DNA of 64,000 bases from an uncultured Psychroserpens sp. GTDB taxonomy: Bacteria; Bacteroidota; Bacteroidia; Flavobacteriales; Flavobacteriaceae. Location of the stretch: assembly GCA_947488655.1 (NCBI GenBank), contig CANKZZ010000005.1, forward strand, positions 186,001 to 250,000, read 5' to 3'. This document shows positions 40,187-49,468 of the stretch, piece after piece (the first letter of the stretch is position 1; the number at the start of each line of letters is the position of its first letter). The position numbers were made by a program, and so were the translations under genes. The notes under the pieces were generated by a model that was given only the letters and a program-made list of their open reading frames with translations, had not been told where the DNA came from and made no database searches.

Positions 40187-42076
40187 TTAGCCTTTTAACC
40201 AAGCTTTTCTAATTTCAATTTGTTTAGCAGTAGCAGTCTCTGCTTCTACTATTTTTTTAGCCATAGTGTAAGACTGTGTTAACACTGCCTCAATAACAAT
40301 TTCTTTGCCTTCTCTTTCTAGTACAACATTGATACCTTGTCCTGGTTTCCATTGGTACATAGAGCCTATCATAGCTTGTGCGTTAGCAATAGTTAACTGT
40401 TCTCCATTAACGGTTTTAATTACATCTCCTGGTAAAACACCTTGGTCTGCCCAAAAAGTGTTGTTTTTTACACCTTCTGAAAAGAAAATTTTCATTGTTT
40501 CACGATCTCCATCAAAAATAAATCCTTTTCCATCTTGTATGTAAGATGTCTCTACCTTAGATTCTTTAAATGTTAATCCAACTTTATTAAAAAATTGCTC
40601 ATAATCAATTGGTGTGGTACCAACAACATGAGTGTTTAAAAATGCACCTATAGATGGGTAAGTCATTGCTGTTATTTCTTCAATAAGATTATCATCTACA
40701 AATGGCTTTTCTTTACCATATTTAGCCGATAACTCTTTCATTAATGATAACATACTTCTATTACCATTACTTTCTTCTCTCATTAAAATATCTATACACA
40801 TACCAATTAAAGCACCTTTTTGGTAAACGTTATAATAATTAGAAGCATAAGGTTCTTCAACAACATTTTCACTCATTGTAGTAAAACTCATGGTATCATC
40901 CATACCTGTTGAGATTGCTATTTTTTGTTGTATAGTTTGATAAAAAGTGTCGTTATCTACAAGACCTTCATAAACTTGAAAATGTTGTGCAAAATACTCT
41001 GTTACACCCTCATACATCCATAAATGTTTTGAGAAAGTTGGTTCATAATAATCAAAATAATGTACATCTTCAGAATGTACAGATAGTGGTGTTACAATAT
41101 GAAAAAACTCATGAGCAACAACATCAATCATAGACGCAGCTAATTGTTCTTTTGATGATTGCTCACGTAACACAACAACTGTAGATGTATGATGCTCTAA
41201 TGCTCCAAAACCTTTTGGAGATCCTTCACTACCATCAGACAAATACAAATAAATATCGTAACGAGGTGTAGAATCTACATCTCCTAAATAGGCTTTTTGA
41301 GCTTCCATCATTTTATAAACAGTCTCTTTCATACTTGCAGCAGTATGTACGTTATTTGGAGAATATACGCTTAGTACAATTTTAATATCACCAACCATAA
41401 ACTCTTCTACATCTAACTTACCGTACATCATTGGGTTATCTGTAATATCAAAATATCTAGGAGCAAAATATGATGTTGTAATTTGAGTGCCATCACTACT
41501 AGACTTTGTATTAGTATTTTGTAAAGCCGATGTGCGTACAAAACTTGCAGGAGCAGTTACGTCTAAAGTATACTGAGCATTTTTTAAAGAATCAAAATAA
41601 CCAATAAAACCATGTAAGTTTAAAACATAATTATTTGGTTCTATATTTGTACCAGATGGAGAAAAAGGAATTTCTCCTCCAATACCTCCAACCGCTTCTT
41701 GGTCAAAAGTATCGTTAACTAAATACTCAATTTTATCAAGATTGGTAGCATCTGCAATAGTCCAAGTATTATCATCTACTCGAGTAACACTCATTTCATT
41801 TCCTTTATAATCTAAAGCTTTAAAATCATCTACATACTTACCAAAATCACTAATAGAGTAAGTACCTTGAACTACTTTTGGCAATCTATAGGTTACTGTT
41901 TCCTCAATAAAACGTCCTGGATTTATAACCACAGGTGCTTTATCATCTTTTACAGAAGATAGATTTATAGCAGTAGAAATAGGATTAGCAGTAGCCAAAT
42001 CATTTACCGTAGATTTTGAACCTCCACAAGAAAAAAGTAAGGCACCTAAGGCAACAGTTGATAAAATATGTTTCAT
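40187..42076 (-). CDS. M61-family metallopeptidase with PDZ domain, lipoprotein
   Basis: HEFFHIVTPLSVHSEDVHYFDYYEPTFSKHLWMYEGVTEYF (HExxH plus downstream Glu); PDZ-like VLPGDVIKTVNGEQLT. Confidence 0.92.
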   Translation of the reverse strand: MKHILSTVALGALLFSCGGSKSTVNDLATANPISTAINLSSVKDDKAPVVINPGRFIEETVTYRLPKVVQGTYSISDFGKYVDDFKALDYKGNEMSVTRVDDNTWTIADATNLDKIEYLVNDTFDQEAVGGIGGEIPFSPSGTNIEPNNYVLNLHGFIGYFDSLKNAQYTLDVTAPASFVRTSALQNTNTKSSSDGTQITTSYFAPRYFDITDNPMMYGKLDVEEFMVGDIKIVLSVYSPNNVHTAASMKETVYKMMEAQKAYLGDVDSTPRYDIYLYLSDGSEGSPKGFGALEHHTSTVVVLREQSSKEQLAASMIDVVAHEFFHIVTPLSVHSEDVHYFDYYEPTFSKHLWMYEGVTEYFAQHFQVYEGLVDNDTFYQTIQQKIAISTGMDDTMSFTTMSENVVEEPYASNYYNVYQKGALIGMCIDILMREESNGNRSMLSLMKELSAKYGKEKPFVDDNLIEEITAMTYPSIGAFLNTHVVGTTPIDYEQFFNKVGLTFKESKVETSYIQDGKGFIFDGDRETMKIFFSEGVKNNTFWADQGVLPGDVIKTVNGEQLTIANAQAMIGSMYQWKPGQGINVVLEREGKEIVIEAVLTQSYTMAKKIVEAETATAKQIEIRKAWLKG

Positions 42077-42178
42077 ATAAATATTAAATTAGTTTAAAAT
42101 TGTCAAATTTGACGCACAAATCTACAATCTGTTACCAGTAATTTAGCTAAGGTTTTGTTAAAATGGTATTTTTACAAA

Positions 42179-43186
42179 ATGCAAAAACCTGTAATAAGCA
42201 TATTAATACCATTTAAAAATACTGCGCAGTATTTAAGTGAATGTCTAAACTCTATAGTTAATCAAAGTTATACTAATTGGGAACTCATAATAATAGATGA
42301 TCACTCTACAGATGAGAGCTATGCTACTGTTTTCGCTTTTGCGGAAAAAGATAAACGCATTACACTTCTTAAAAATACAGGTCATGGAATTATAGAGGCT
42401 TTACGTTTAGCGTATTCTAAAAGTAACGGAACCTATATCACAAGAATGGATAGTGATGATATTATGCATTCTTCAAAATTAGAGCTTATGCTCAACGATT
42501 TACAAACTTATGGCAAACAACATTTAGCATTAGGCTTAGTTAAATATTTTAGTGAAAATGGTATTGGAGATGGCTATGCCAAATATGAATCTTGGTTAAA
42601 TAACTTAACTAAAGAAGGTAAAAACTATGATGAAATTTATAAAGAATGCGTTATCCCATCACCTTGTTGGATGATACATAGAAATGATTTTGATTTATGT
42701 GGAGCCTTTAACACTAATCGATATCCAGAAGATTATGATTTAGCATTTAGATTTTATAAACATAAAATAAATTGTATTGCAACTACATCTCTTTTACACT
42801 ATTGGAGAGATTATAGTACTCGCGCTTCTAGAACAGATGATCATTATGCCGAAAATCATTTTTTAGAACTTAAACTAGATTACTTTTTAAAATTAGATTA
42901 TGACATAAAAAGACCACTAACAATTTGGGGTGCAGGTCAAAAAGGAAAAAAGGTTGCCAAACTATTAAAAGCTAAAAAAATCCCTTTTAATTGGCTTTGC
43001 GATAACCCTAAAAAAATTGGAAAGCATATATACGATGAACTACTCTACAGCTATACATACTTAGAGAATTTAGAGAATCCTCAAACTATAATTTGTGTCG
43101 CTAATACTGAGGCGCAATTAGAAATAAAAAACTTTCTAAACTCACGAGAGATGAAGTCAATGCTAGATTATTTCTTTTTCTGCTAA
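42179..43186 (+). CDS. family 2 glycosyltransferase with C-terminal Rossmann-like domain
   Basis: ISILIPFKNTAQYLSECLNSIVNQSYTNWELIIIDDHSTD; MDSDD; C-terminal LTIWGAGQKGKKVAKLLKAKKI. Confidence 0.9.
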   Translation: MQKPVISILIPFKNTAQYLSECLNSIVNQSYTNWELIIIDDHSTDESYATVFAFAEKDKRITLLKNTGHGIIEALRLAYSKSNGTYITRMDSDDIMHSSKLELMLNDLQTYGKQHLALGLVKYFSENGIGDGYAKYESWLNNLTKEGKNYDEIYKECVIPSPCWMIHRNDFDLCGAFNTNRYPEDYDLAFRFYKHKINCIATTSLLHYWRDYSTRASRTDDHYAENHFLELKLDYFLKLDYDIKRPLTIWGAGQKGKKVAKLLKAKKIPFNWLCDNPKKIGKHIYDELLYSYTYLENLENPQTIICVANTEAQLEIKNFLNSREMKSMLDYFFFC

Positions 43187-43273
43187 AAAGTTAAAATTGT
43201 CAAAACCAAAACCCACAAATCCCACATCATTTTCTATATTTGAATTTTAACAATAACAATCCCAAAAACAGGA

Positions 43274-45199
43274 ATGCAGTTTAAACATCCAGAACTTCTT
43301 TACGCTCTACTACTGCTCATAATTCCTATTATTGTTCATTTATTTCAGCTTAGAAAATTTAAGAGTGTAGCATTTACAAATGTTCAGTTTTTAAAAGAAT
43401 TAACCATACAAACTCGTAAAAGCTCACAAATTAAAAAATGGCTAACATTACTAACAAGAATGTTACTACTTGCTTGCGTAATCATTGCATTTGCGCAACC
43501 ATATATATCTAAATCTAACAGTTTTAATACTAAAAGTGAGACCGTAATCTATTTAGACAACTCATTTAGCATGCAATCGCCCAGTGATAATGGTAGTTTA
43601 CTAAATATTGCTATTAAAGATATTATAGAAAATGTAGATGAAAATGACCAAATTTCGGTGTTTACTAATGATGCAAATTTTATAAATACAAGTCTCAAAG
43701 CCATTAAAAATGATTTAATTCAACTAAAACATTCTCCAAATCAATTGGCTTACGATGCAGCTATTTTAAAAGGCAAGCAACTATTTAGTGATGACGAGAG
43801 TACTATTAAAAACTTAGTTTTAGTGTCTGATTTTCAGCAAAAAAAGGATAATCTAACCGCTATTAATGATAGTACTATTAAGGTAAAATTGGTGCATCTA
43901 AAACCCTCCAATCAAAATAATATTGCTATTGATAGTGTTTATATTTCTAAAACTACGGTAGAAAATCTAGAACTTACTGTACGTTTAAAAAACCAAGGTG
44001 ACGCAATTGAAACGTTACCAGTATCATTATTTAATGATGATAAACTTATTGCAAAATCAGCAGTAGATATTACAGATGAATCAACAACGAGTTTTACTAT
44101 ACCTGCAAATTCCATATTTAATGGTAGACTAGTTATAGATGATCGTAACTTACAATATGATAATACACTTTACTTTAATATCGACCAGAGAGAAAAAATA
44201 AACGTTCTATCCATTAATGAAGTCGCAGATACTTTTCTACAAAAAATTTTTACGAGTGATGAGTTTCAGTATACAGCATTAAATTTTGCTGCTTTAAATT
44301 ATAATACGTTAGAGCAACAAAATTTGATCATATTAAATGAGTTAAATGATATCCCAAACTCACTAACAACTGCTTTAAAATCGTTTACAGATAATGGAGG
44401 CAAATTATTAATTATACCATCTAACAATATTAGAATTAATAATTACAACCAACTATTTAATGCGTATGGCTTATCTGGCTTTCGTGAGTTAAATACTATA
44501 GAAAAGAAAATTACAACAATTAACTACTCACACCCATTAATAATTAATGTTTTTGATAAGAGAGTATCAAATTTTCAATATCCAAGAGTTAATAGTTTTT
44601 ATACTAATACAACCAATTCTACATCTTCTATACTAAGCTTTGAAGATGGTACCTCTTTTCTTGGACAAGGTGGTAACGTGTATCGATTTTCGGCTTCAAT
44701 AGAAGATAAAAATTCTAATTTTAAAAACTCTCCATTAATTGTTCCTGTATTGTACAATATTGGCAAGCAAAGCTTAAAAACGGGTAATTTATATTATAAC
44801 ATTGGAGAAGAAAACACAATAGATATTGCGACACAACTTCAGCAAGATGATATTTTAACTTTAGTAAATGGTGATAACTCTGTTATACCATTGCAACAAA
44901 CCTATGACAATAAAGTAGAATTAATTACAAACACATATCCTGATGTTGCTGGAATTATTTCTGTAAATAATAAAAATACGTTTCTTAAAAAATTAAGCTT
45001 TAATTTTAATCGCAGTGAAAGTAAACTCAATTATTTTGATACTCAAAGTATTAATAACGTAAGCATTGATAATTCTGTAGCCACTGCCATAAGCAATATT
45101 AAAAGTGCCACTAATGTTAACGAACTATGGAAATGGTTTGTTATTTTTGCAGTGATTTTCTTAATCATTGAAATGCTCATCTTAAAATTTCTGAAATGA
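43274..45199 (+). CDS. BatA/aerotolerance-type vWA-domain membrane protein
   Basis: MQFKHPELLYALLLLIIPIIVHLFQLRKFKSVAFTNVQFLKEL; ETVIYLDNSFSMQS. Confidence 0.88.
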   Translation: MQFKHPELLYALLLLIIPIIVHLFQLRKFKSVAFTNVQFLKELTIQTRKSSQIKKWLTLLTRMLLLACVIIAFAQPYISKSNSFNTKSETVIYLDNSFSMQSPSDNGSLLNIAIKDIIENVDENDQISVFTNDANFINTSLKAIKNDLIQLKHSPNQLAYDAAILKGKQLFSDDESTIKNLVLVSDFQQKKDNLTAINDSTIKVKLVHLKPSNQNNIAIDSVYISKTTVENLELTVRLKNQGDAIETLPVSLFNDDKLIAKSAVDITDESTTSFTIPANSIFNGRLVIDDRNLQYDNTLYFNIDQREKINVLSINEVADTFLQKIFTSDEFQYTALNFAALNYNTLEQQNLIILNELNDIPNSLTTALKSFTDNGGKLLIIPSNNIRINNYNQLFNAYGLSGFRELNTIEKKITTINYSHPLIINVFDKRVSNFQYPRVNSFYTNTTNSTSSILSFEDGTSFLGQGGNVYRFSASIEDKNSNFKNSPLIVPVLYNIGKQSLKTGNLYYNIGEENTIDIATQLQQDDILTLVNGDNSVIPLQQTYDNKVELITNTYPDVAGIISVNNKNTFLKKLSFNFNRSESKLNYFDTQSINNVSIDNSVATAISNIKSATNVNELWKWFVIFAVIFLIIEMLILKFLK

Positions 45200-46449
45200 A
45201 CGTACTTGTAAAATCTGCCACTATAGTTGACCCTAAAAGCGATTTTCACAATCAAACCGTTGATATTTTAATTGAAAAGGGATTAATTTCTCAAATCTCT
45301 AATCGCATTCAAAATCCTAAAAACTACAAAGAAATTACACTAGATAACCTTCATGTTTCTCAAGGTTGGTTTGATAGTTCGGTTAGTTTTGGAGAGCCTG
45401 GTTTTGAAGAACGTGAGACGATAGAAAACGGACTTAAAACTGCTGCACACTCGGGATTTACTTCGGTTGCAGTAAATTCTAACACCAATCCTGTGATTGA
45501 TAGTTATGCAGATATTTCTTTCTTAAAATCTAAATCTACCAAACACGCTGTTAATTTGCTTCCTATTGGAGCTTTAACCAAACATAGCGATGGCACAGAT
45601 TTAGCAGAGTTATTTGATATGACCTCTGCAGGAGCAGTTGCTTTCTATGATTATCAAAAACCAATTGACAATCCAAATTTGATGAAGCTCGCTTTGCAAT
45701 ATGCCAGCAATTTTGGTGGTTTGGTTTGCTCATTTCCGCAGGAATCAAAAATTAGTGGATTAGGAGTTATGAACGAAAACGTGACGAGCACATCCTTAGG
45801 TTTAAAAGGAAATCCTGCTTTAGCTGAAGAATTACAAATCGCAAGAGATTTATTCATTTTAGAATATACCGAAGGTAAATTACACATCCCAACAATATCT
45901 ACAGCAAAATCTGTAGATTTAATTAGAGCAGCAAAGGAGAAAAAATTAGATATAACTTGTAGCGTCGCCATTCATAATTTAGTCTTTACAGATGAAAATT
46001 TAACATCGTTTGATACCAATTTAAAAGTCACGCCTCCTTTGAGAACTCAAAACGATATTGATGCCTTAATTGTTGGTCTCAAAGATGGTACAATAGACAT
46101 GGTCACAAGCGATCACAACCCAATTGACATCGAGCATAAAAAGATAGAATTTGATTATGCTAAGTATGGCACTATTGGTTTAGAAAGTGCTTTTGGAGCA
46201 TTGAATTCTATATTTACAATCAAAAAAACTGTAGAATTATTGACTAAAGGAAAAGAGCGTTTTAAAGTAGAAAGTGCTTCAATTACCGTTGGAAAAGAAG
46301 CTAACTTAGCTTTGTTTAATCCTGATGAAACTTATAATTTTTCTTCGGAAAACATCATATCTACCTCAAAAAATTCTATGTTTTTAGATACGGAATTAAA
46401 AGGAACAGTTTACGGTATTATTGCAAACAATCAACTGATTTTAAAATAA
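45196..46449 (+). CDS. dihydroorotase-like protein lacking metal ligands (probable non-catalytic PyrC')
   Basis: Amidohydrolase fold; HxH position reads WFDSSVSFGEPGFE; second His site CSFPQES; LHIPTIST in place of the conserved His-containing segment. Confidence 0.8.
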   Translation: MNVLVKSATIVDPKSDFHNQTVDILIEKGLISQISNRIQNPKNYKEITLDNLHVSQGWFDSSVSFGEPGFEERETIENGLKTAAHSGFTSVAVNSNTNPVIDSYADISFLKSKSTKHAVNLLPIGALTKHSDGTDLAELFDMTSAGAVAFYDYQKPIDNPNLMKLALQYASNFGGLVCSFPQESKISGLGVMNENVTSTSLGLKGNPALAEELQIARDLFILEYTEGKLHIPTISTAKSVDLIRAAKEKKLDITCSVAIHNLVFTDENLTSFDTNLKVTPPLRTQNDIDALIVGLKDGTIDMVTSDHNPIDIEHKKIEFDYAKYGTIGLESAFGALNSIFTIKKTVELLTKGKERFKVESASITVGKEANLALFNPDETYNFSSENIISTSKNSMFLDTELKGTVYGIIANNQLILK

Positions 46450-46453
46450 ATTC

Positions 46454-46783
46454 ATGCAAAACACAACAGACAATAATGATAAGCTAGCAATAGTTGCATA
46501 TATCACACTAATTGGCACATTAATAGCTTTCTTTTTAAATAGAGACGTTAGAAATCCGTTAGTATCTTTTCACGTACGCCAAGCCTTAGGGTTGTGGTTA
46601 TTACAATTTTTATTAGGCTATTTTATTGGAGCTTTTGACAGTTGGATGATTTCAATGTCATTTTGGATTTTCTTTATCGCTCTTTTTATCTACGGAATAA
46701 TTGGAGCAGTTGGTAAAAAAATGAATGAAGTGCCAATTTTAGGACCATTTTTTCAAAAGCTTTTTTCATCAATAGGAGAATAA
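46454..46783 (+). CDS. DUF4870/Tic20-like small membrane protein
   Basis: KLAIVAYITLIGTLIAFFLNRDVRNPLVSFHVRQALGLWLLQ. Confidence 0.8.
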   Translation: MQNTTDNNDKLAIVAYITLIGTLIAFFLNRDVRNPLVSFHVRQALGLWLLQFLLGYFIGAFDSWMISMSFWIFFIALFIYGIIGAVGKKMNEVPILGPFFQKLFSSIGE

Positions 46784-46786
46784 TCT

Positions 46787-47428
46787 ATGACTTTACAACA
46801 CATCACAAGACCATCATCGCTAAAAGAAAATGCACCATTACTCATCATGTTACATGGATATGGAAGCGATGAAAACGATTTATTCTCATTTGCACAAGAA
46901 TTACCAGAAGAGTTGTTTATAATTTCGGTAAGAGCGCCTCATCCAATGCAACCTTACGGTAATGCTTGGTACGCTATAAATTTTGATGCCAATCAAAACA
47001 AATGGAATGATGTCGAGCAAGCTGTAGAATCTCGTGATAATATTGCAAAATTTATTGACGAAGCTTGTGCCGAATATCCCGTTAATAAAGATAATGTAAC
47101 ACTTCTTGGATTTAGCCAAGGTACCATATTAAGTTATGCAGTGGCACTCACCTATCCAGAAAAAGTAAAAAATATTATTGCTTTGAGCGGTTACGTAAGT
47201 GACGATATGCTTAACGACGATTTAGAAAGCAAAGATTTTTCTAACCTTGATTTTTACTGTTCTCATGGTAGTGTAGACCAAGTTATCCCAATTGATTGGG
47301 CAAGAAAAGCACCTGTGTTTTTAGATAAACTTAATATTAAAAACACCTTTTCAGAATTCCCTGTTGGTCATGGTGTTGCGCCTCAAAATTTTTATGAGTT
47401 AAAGGCTTGGTTGGAGACACGTATTTAA
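46787..47428 (+). CDS. alpha/beta-hydrolase, carboxylesterase/phospholipase family
   Basis: LLIMLHGYGSDENDLFSFA; TLLGFSQGTILSYAVALTYPEKV; GHGVAPQ. Confidence 0.92.
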   Translation: MTLQHITRPSSLKENAPLLIMLHGYGSDENDLFSFAQELPEELFIISVRAPHPMQPYGNAWYAINFDANQNKWNDVEQAVESRDNIAKFIDEACAEYPVNKDNVTLLGFSQGTILSYAVALTYPEKVKNIIALSGYVSDDMLNDDLESKDFSNLDFYCSHGSVDQVIPIDWARKAPVFLDKLNIKNTFSEFPVGHGVAPQNFYELKAWLETRI

Positions 47429-47573
47429 TGATATTGCCATTGCAAATGTAGAACTAAGCACTGTATCGTTTATAATTAAAAAACTTATGTCTTTGTTGAT
47501 ATTATCTATCAACACATAATTTATAACCTAATGCTATTGGTAAAAAAATTATTGAGGCTCATAAATTTTACTC

Positions 47574-48104
47574 ATGAACAACTACCTTCTCACAAACCAA
47601 AAAACCAAACGTTTAAAGTTTAGATTAGTCACTAAAGATGATTATAATACATGGTTTCCACTTTTCGCCGAAAAAAACGTCGATAAATTTTTAGGGATGC
47701 CAAGCGGTTTATCACAAACCGAGCAGTGCGACTATTGGTTCAAAAAAGTTTGGCATAGATACGAGAATAACCTAGGTGGCATGAATGCTCTTATAGATAA
47801 AGAAACAGGCGATTTTATTGGACAAAGTGGTTTGTTAATTCAAACCGTTGAAGACGAAGAACGACTAGAAGTGGGTTACTCTATTCTTCCAAAATTTTGG
47901 GGTAAAGGTTACGCTCAAGAAGCTGCTAAAAAATGTAGAGACTTTTGTTTTGAAAATGAACTCTCAAACAATGTGATATCTATGATGCATGTAGATAATA
48001 TTGCTTCGGAAATCGTCGCCATCAAAAATGGGATGTCTTTTGAAAAACAAGTTGATACCTATAAAGTATTTAGTATCTCAAAAGACGAATGGTTAAAGCT
48101 CTAG
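47574..48104 (+). CDS. GNAT family N-acetyltransferase
   Basis: TKRLKFRLVTKDDYNTWFPLF; VGYSILPKFWGKGYAQEAAKKCRDF. Confidence 0.93.
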   Translation: MNNYLLTNQKTKRLKFRLVTKDDYNTWFPLFAEKNVDKFLGMPSGLSQTEQCDYWFKKVWHRYENNLGGMNALIDKETGDFIGQSGLLIQTVEDEERLEVGYSILPKFWGKGYAQEAAKKCRDFCFENELSNNVISMMHVDNIASEIVAIKNGMSFEKQVDTYKVFSISKDEWLKL

Positions 48105-48108
48105 TAAC

Positions 48109-48612
48109 TTAAGGTTGATATAAAATAGACTCTATAACTTTAAATTTTAAATTCTTTTTATCTTCAATATCGTAGGCCAGAAGCATTTCTCCCCAATATG
48201 TACCATCTGTAAAGCTAGCAATTATCCATTTATGATTTAACATTCTAACTTGGTCAATGAGCATTTTATTATCTGTCATTGATGCATAAGGCACTAAAGG
48301 ATGATCGTCTGTATCATAAATATTAAGATTCATAAGCTCATCTTTTATAAATGGTACAAACTCAGCTATACGATACCCTTGATTTTCCCAATAAGTCATG
48401 GCATCATCATTAGTATCAAACCTAAACGTATAAAGATTTGTAGTTTTATCATCTTCTAAAAATTGAATAGAATCTTTTAACTGCGTATTCTTTTGCATAT
48501 AATTAGTAAGTTTCTCGTCGTAACTCTCAATTATATTTTTTGAGTTCACAAATTGAAAAATTACGAGTAGTAACGTAAAAATAAACAGGTACATAAAAAG
48601 TCTTTTCTTCAT
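48109..48612 (-). CDS. hypothetical membrane-anchored protein
   Basis: N-terminal TM; 167 aa; no family recognised. Confidence 0.7.
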   Translation of the reverse strand: MKKRLFMYLFIFTLLLVIFQFVNSKNIIESYDEKLTNYMQKNTQLKDSIQFLEDDKTTNLYTFRFDTNDDAMTYWENQGYRIAEFVPFIKDELMNLNIYDTDDHPLVPYASMTDNKMLIDQVRMLNHKWIIASFTDGTYWGEMLLAYDIEDKKNLKFKVIESILYQP

Positions 48613-48615
48613 TTC

Positions 48616-49377
48616 TTATAATTCTATTTGTAAGTTATCGTAGGCTAAATAAACGTTTTTTGGTAGGGTTTGTTGTACTTCATCATGAAAACCAAGATAG
48701 TGGCTTATATGTGTTAAATATGCGGTTTCTGGTTTTACTATGTCAATAAAATCTAGAGCTTCTTTTAAATTAAAATGTGATATGTGTTCTTTTTCTCTTA
48801 AGGCATTAACTACCAATATCTTTACACCTTTTAATTTTTCGACTTCATCAGCTGCAATCGTTTTCATATCTGTGAGATACGCGAAATCTCCAAACCGATA
48901 CCCAAAAACCTGAAGTTTGTGATGGTAGCCATTAATTGGCATGACTTGCAAATTCCCGAGGAGAAAAGCTTTATTTTCTATTTCATGCTGAATGACGCTA
49001 GGTACTCCAGGATACTTCTCTGCTGTGGTAAAAATATAATTAAATCGCTTTCTCAATTCGCCTAAAACGCGTTGGTGCGCATAAAATGGAATATCACCTT
49101 GACGAAAGTAAAACGGTCTTATATCATCCAGTCCTGCAGTATGATCTGCATGTTCATGTGTAAAAACAATACCATCAATTTTACTACAATTTGCTCTAAG
49201 CATTTGTTGTCTAAAGTCTGGACCGCAATCAATAACATACGCATAATCATCCCACTCTATTAGAACAGAAACGCGTAGTCTTTTGTCTTTAGAATTCGTA
49301 CTTAGACATACAGGATGATTGCTTCCTATAACTGGAATTCCTTGTGATGTACCTGTACCTAAAAATGTAATCTTCAA
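48616..49377 (-). CDS. MBL-fold metallo-hydrolase (PhnP-like)
   Basis: LGTGTSQGIPVIG; VFTHEHADHTAGLDDIRPF; YLTDMKTI; THISHYLGFHDE. Confidence 0.93.
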   Translation of the reverse strand: MKITFLGTGTSQGIPVIGSNHPVCLSTNSKDKRLRVSVLIEWDDYAYVIDCGPDFRQQMLRANCSKIDGIVFTHEHADHTAGLDDIRPFYFRQGDIPFYAHQRVLGELRKRFNYIFTTAEKYPGVPSVIQHEIENKAFLLGNLQVMPINGYHHKLQVFGYRFGDFAYLTDMKTIAADEVEKLKGVKILVVNALREKEHISHFNLKEALDFIDIVKPETAYLTHISHYLGFHDEVQQTLPKNVYLAYDNLQIEL

Positions 49378-49434
49378 GCTAAAATTGTTTCAAACAAAAA
49401 TAACCTTATTTTTTTGTTTGACCTGCTATTTTAA

Positions 49435-49442
49435 TATCTTTG
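49435..49442 (+). promoter_or_regulatory. -7 box TATCTTTG with TTG at 18-bp spacing
   Basis: TTG (49414-49416)-N18-TATCTTTG, Bacteroidetes promoter layout. Confidence 0.55.
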
Positions 49443-49468
49443 TGTAGTTGACAAACCCAAAACACAAG

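Noticed and set aside
40867-40877. Single TTCACTCATTG copy
   Set aside because: Lone copy inside the M61 peptidase CDS without the partner repeat seen at 28436-28467.
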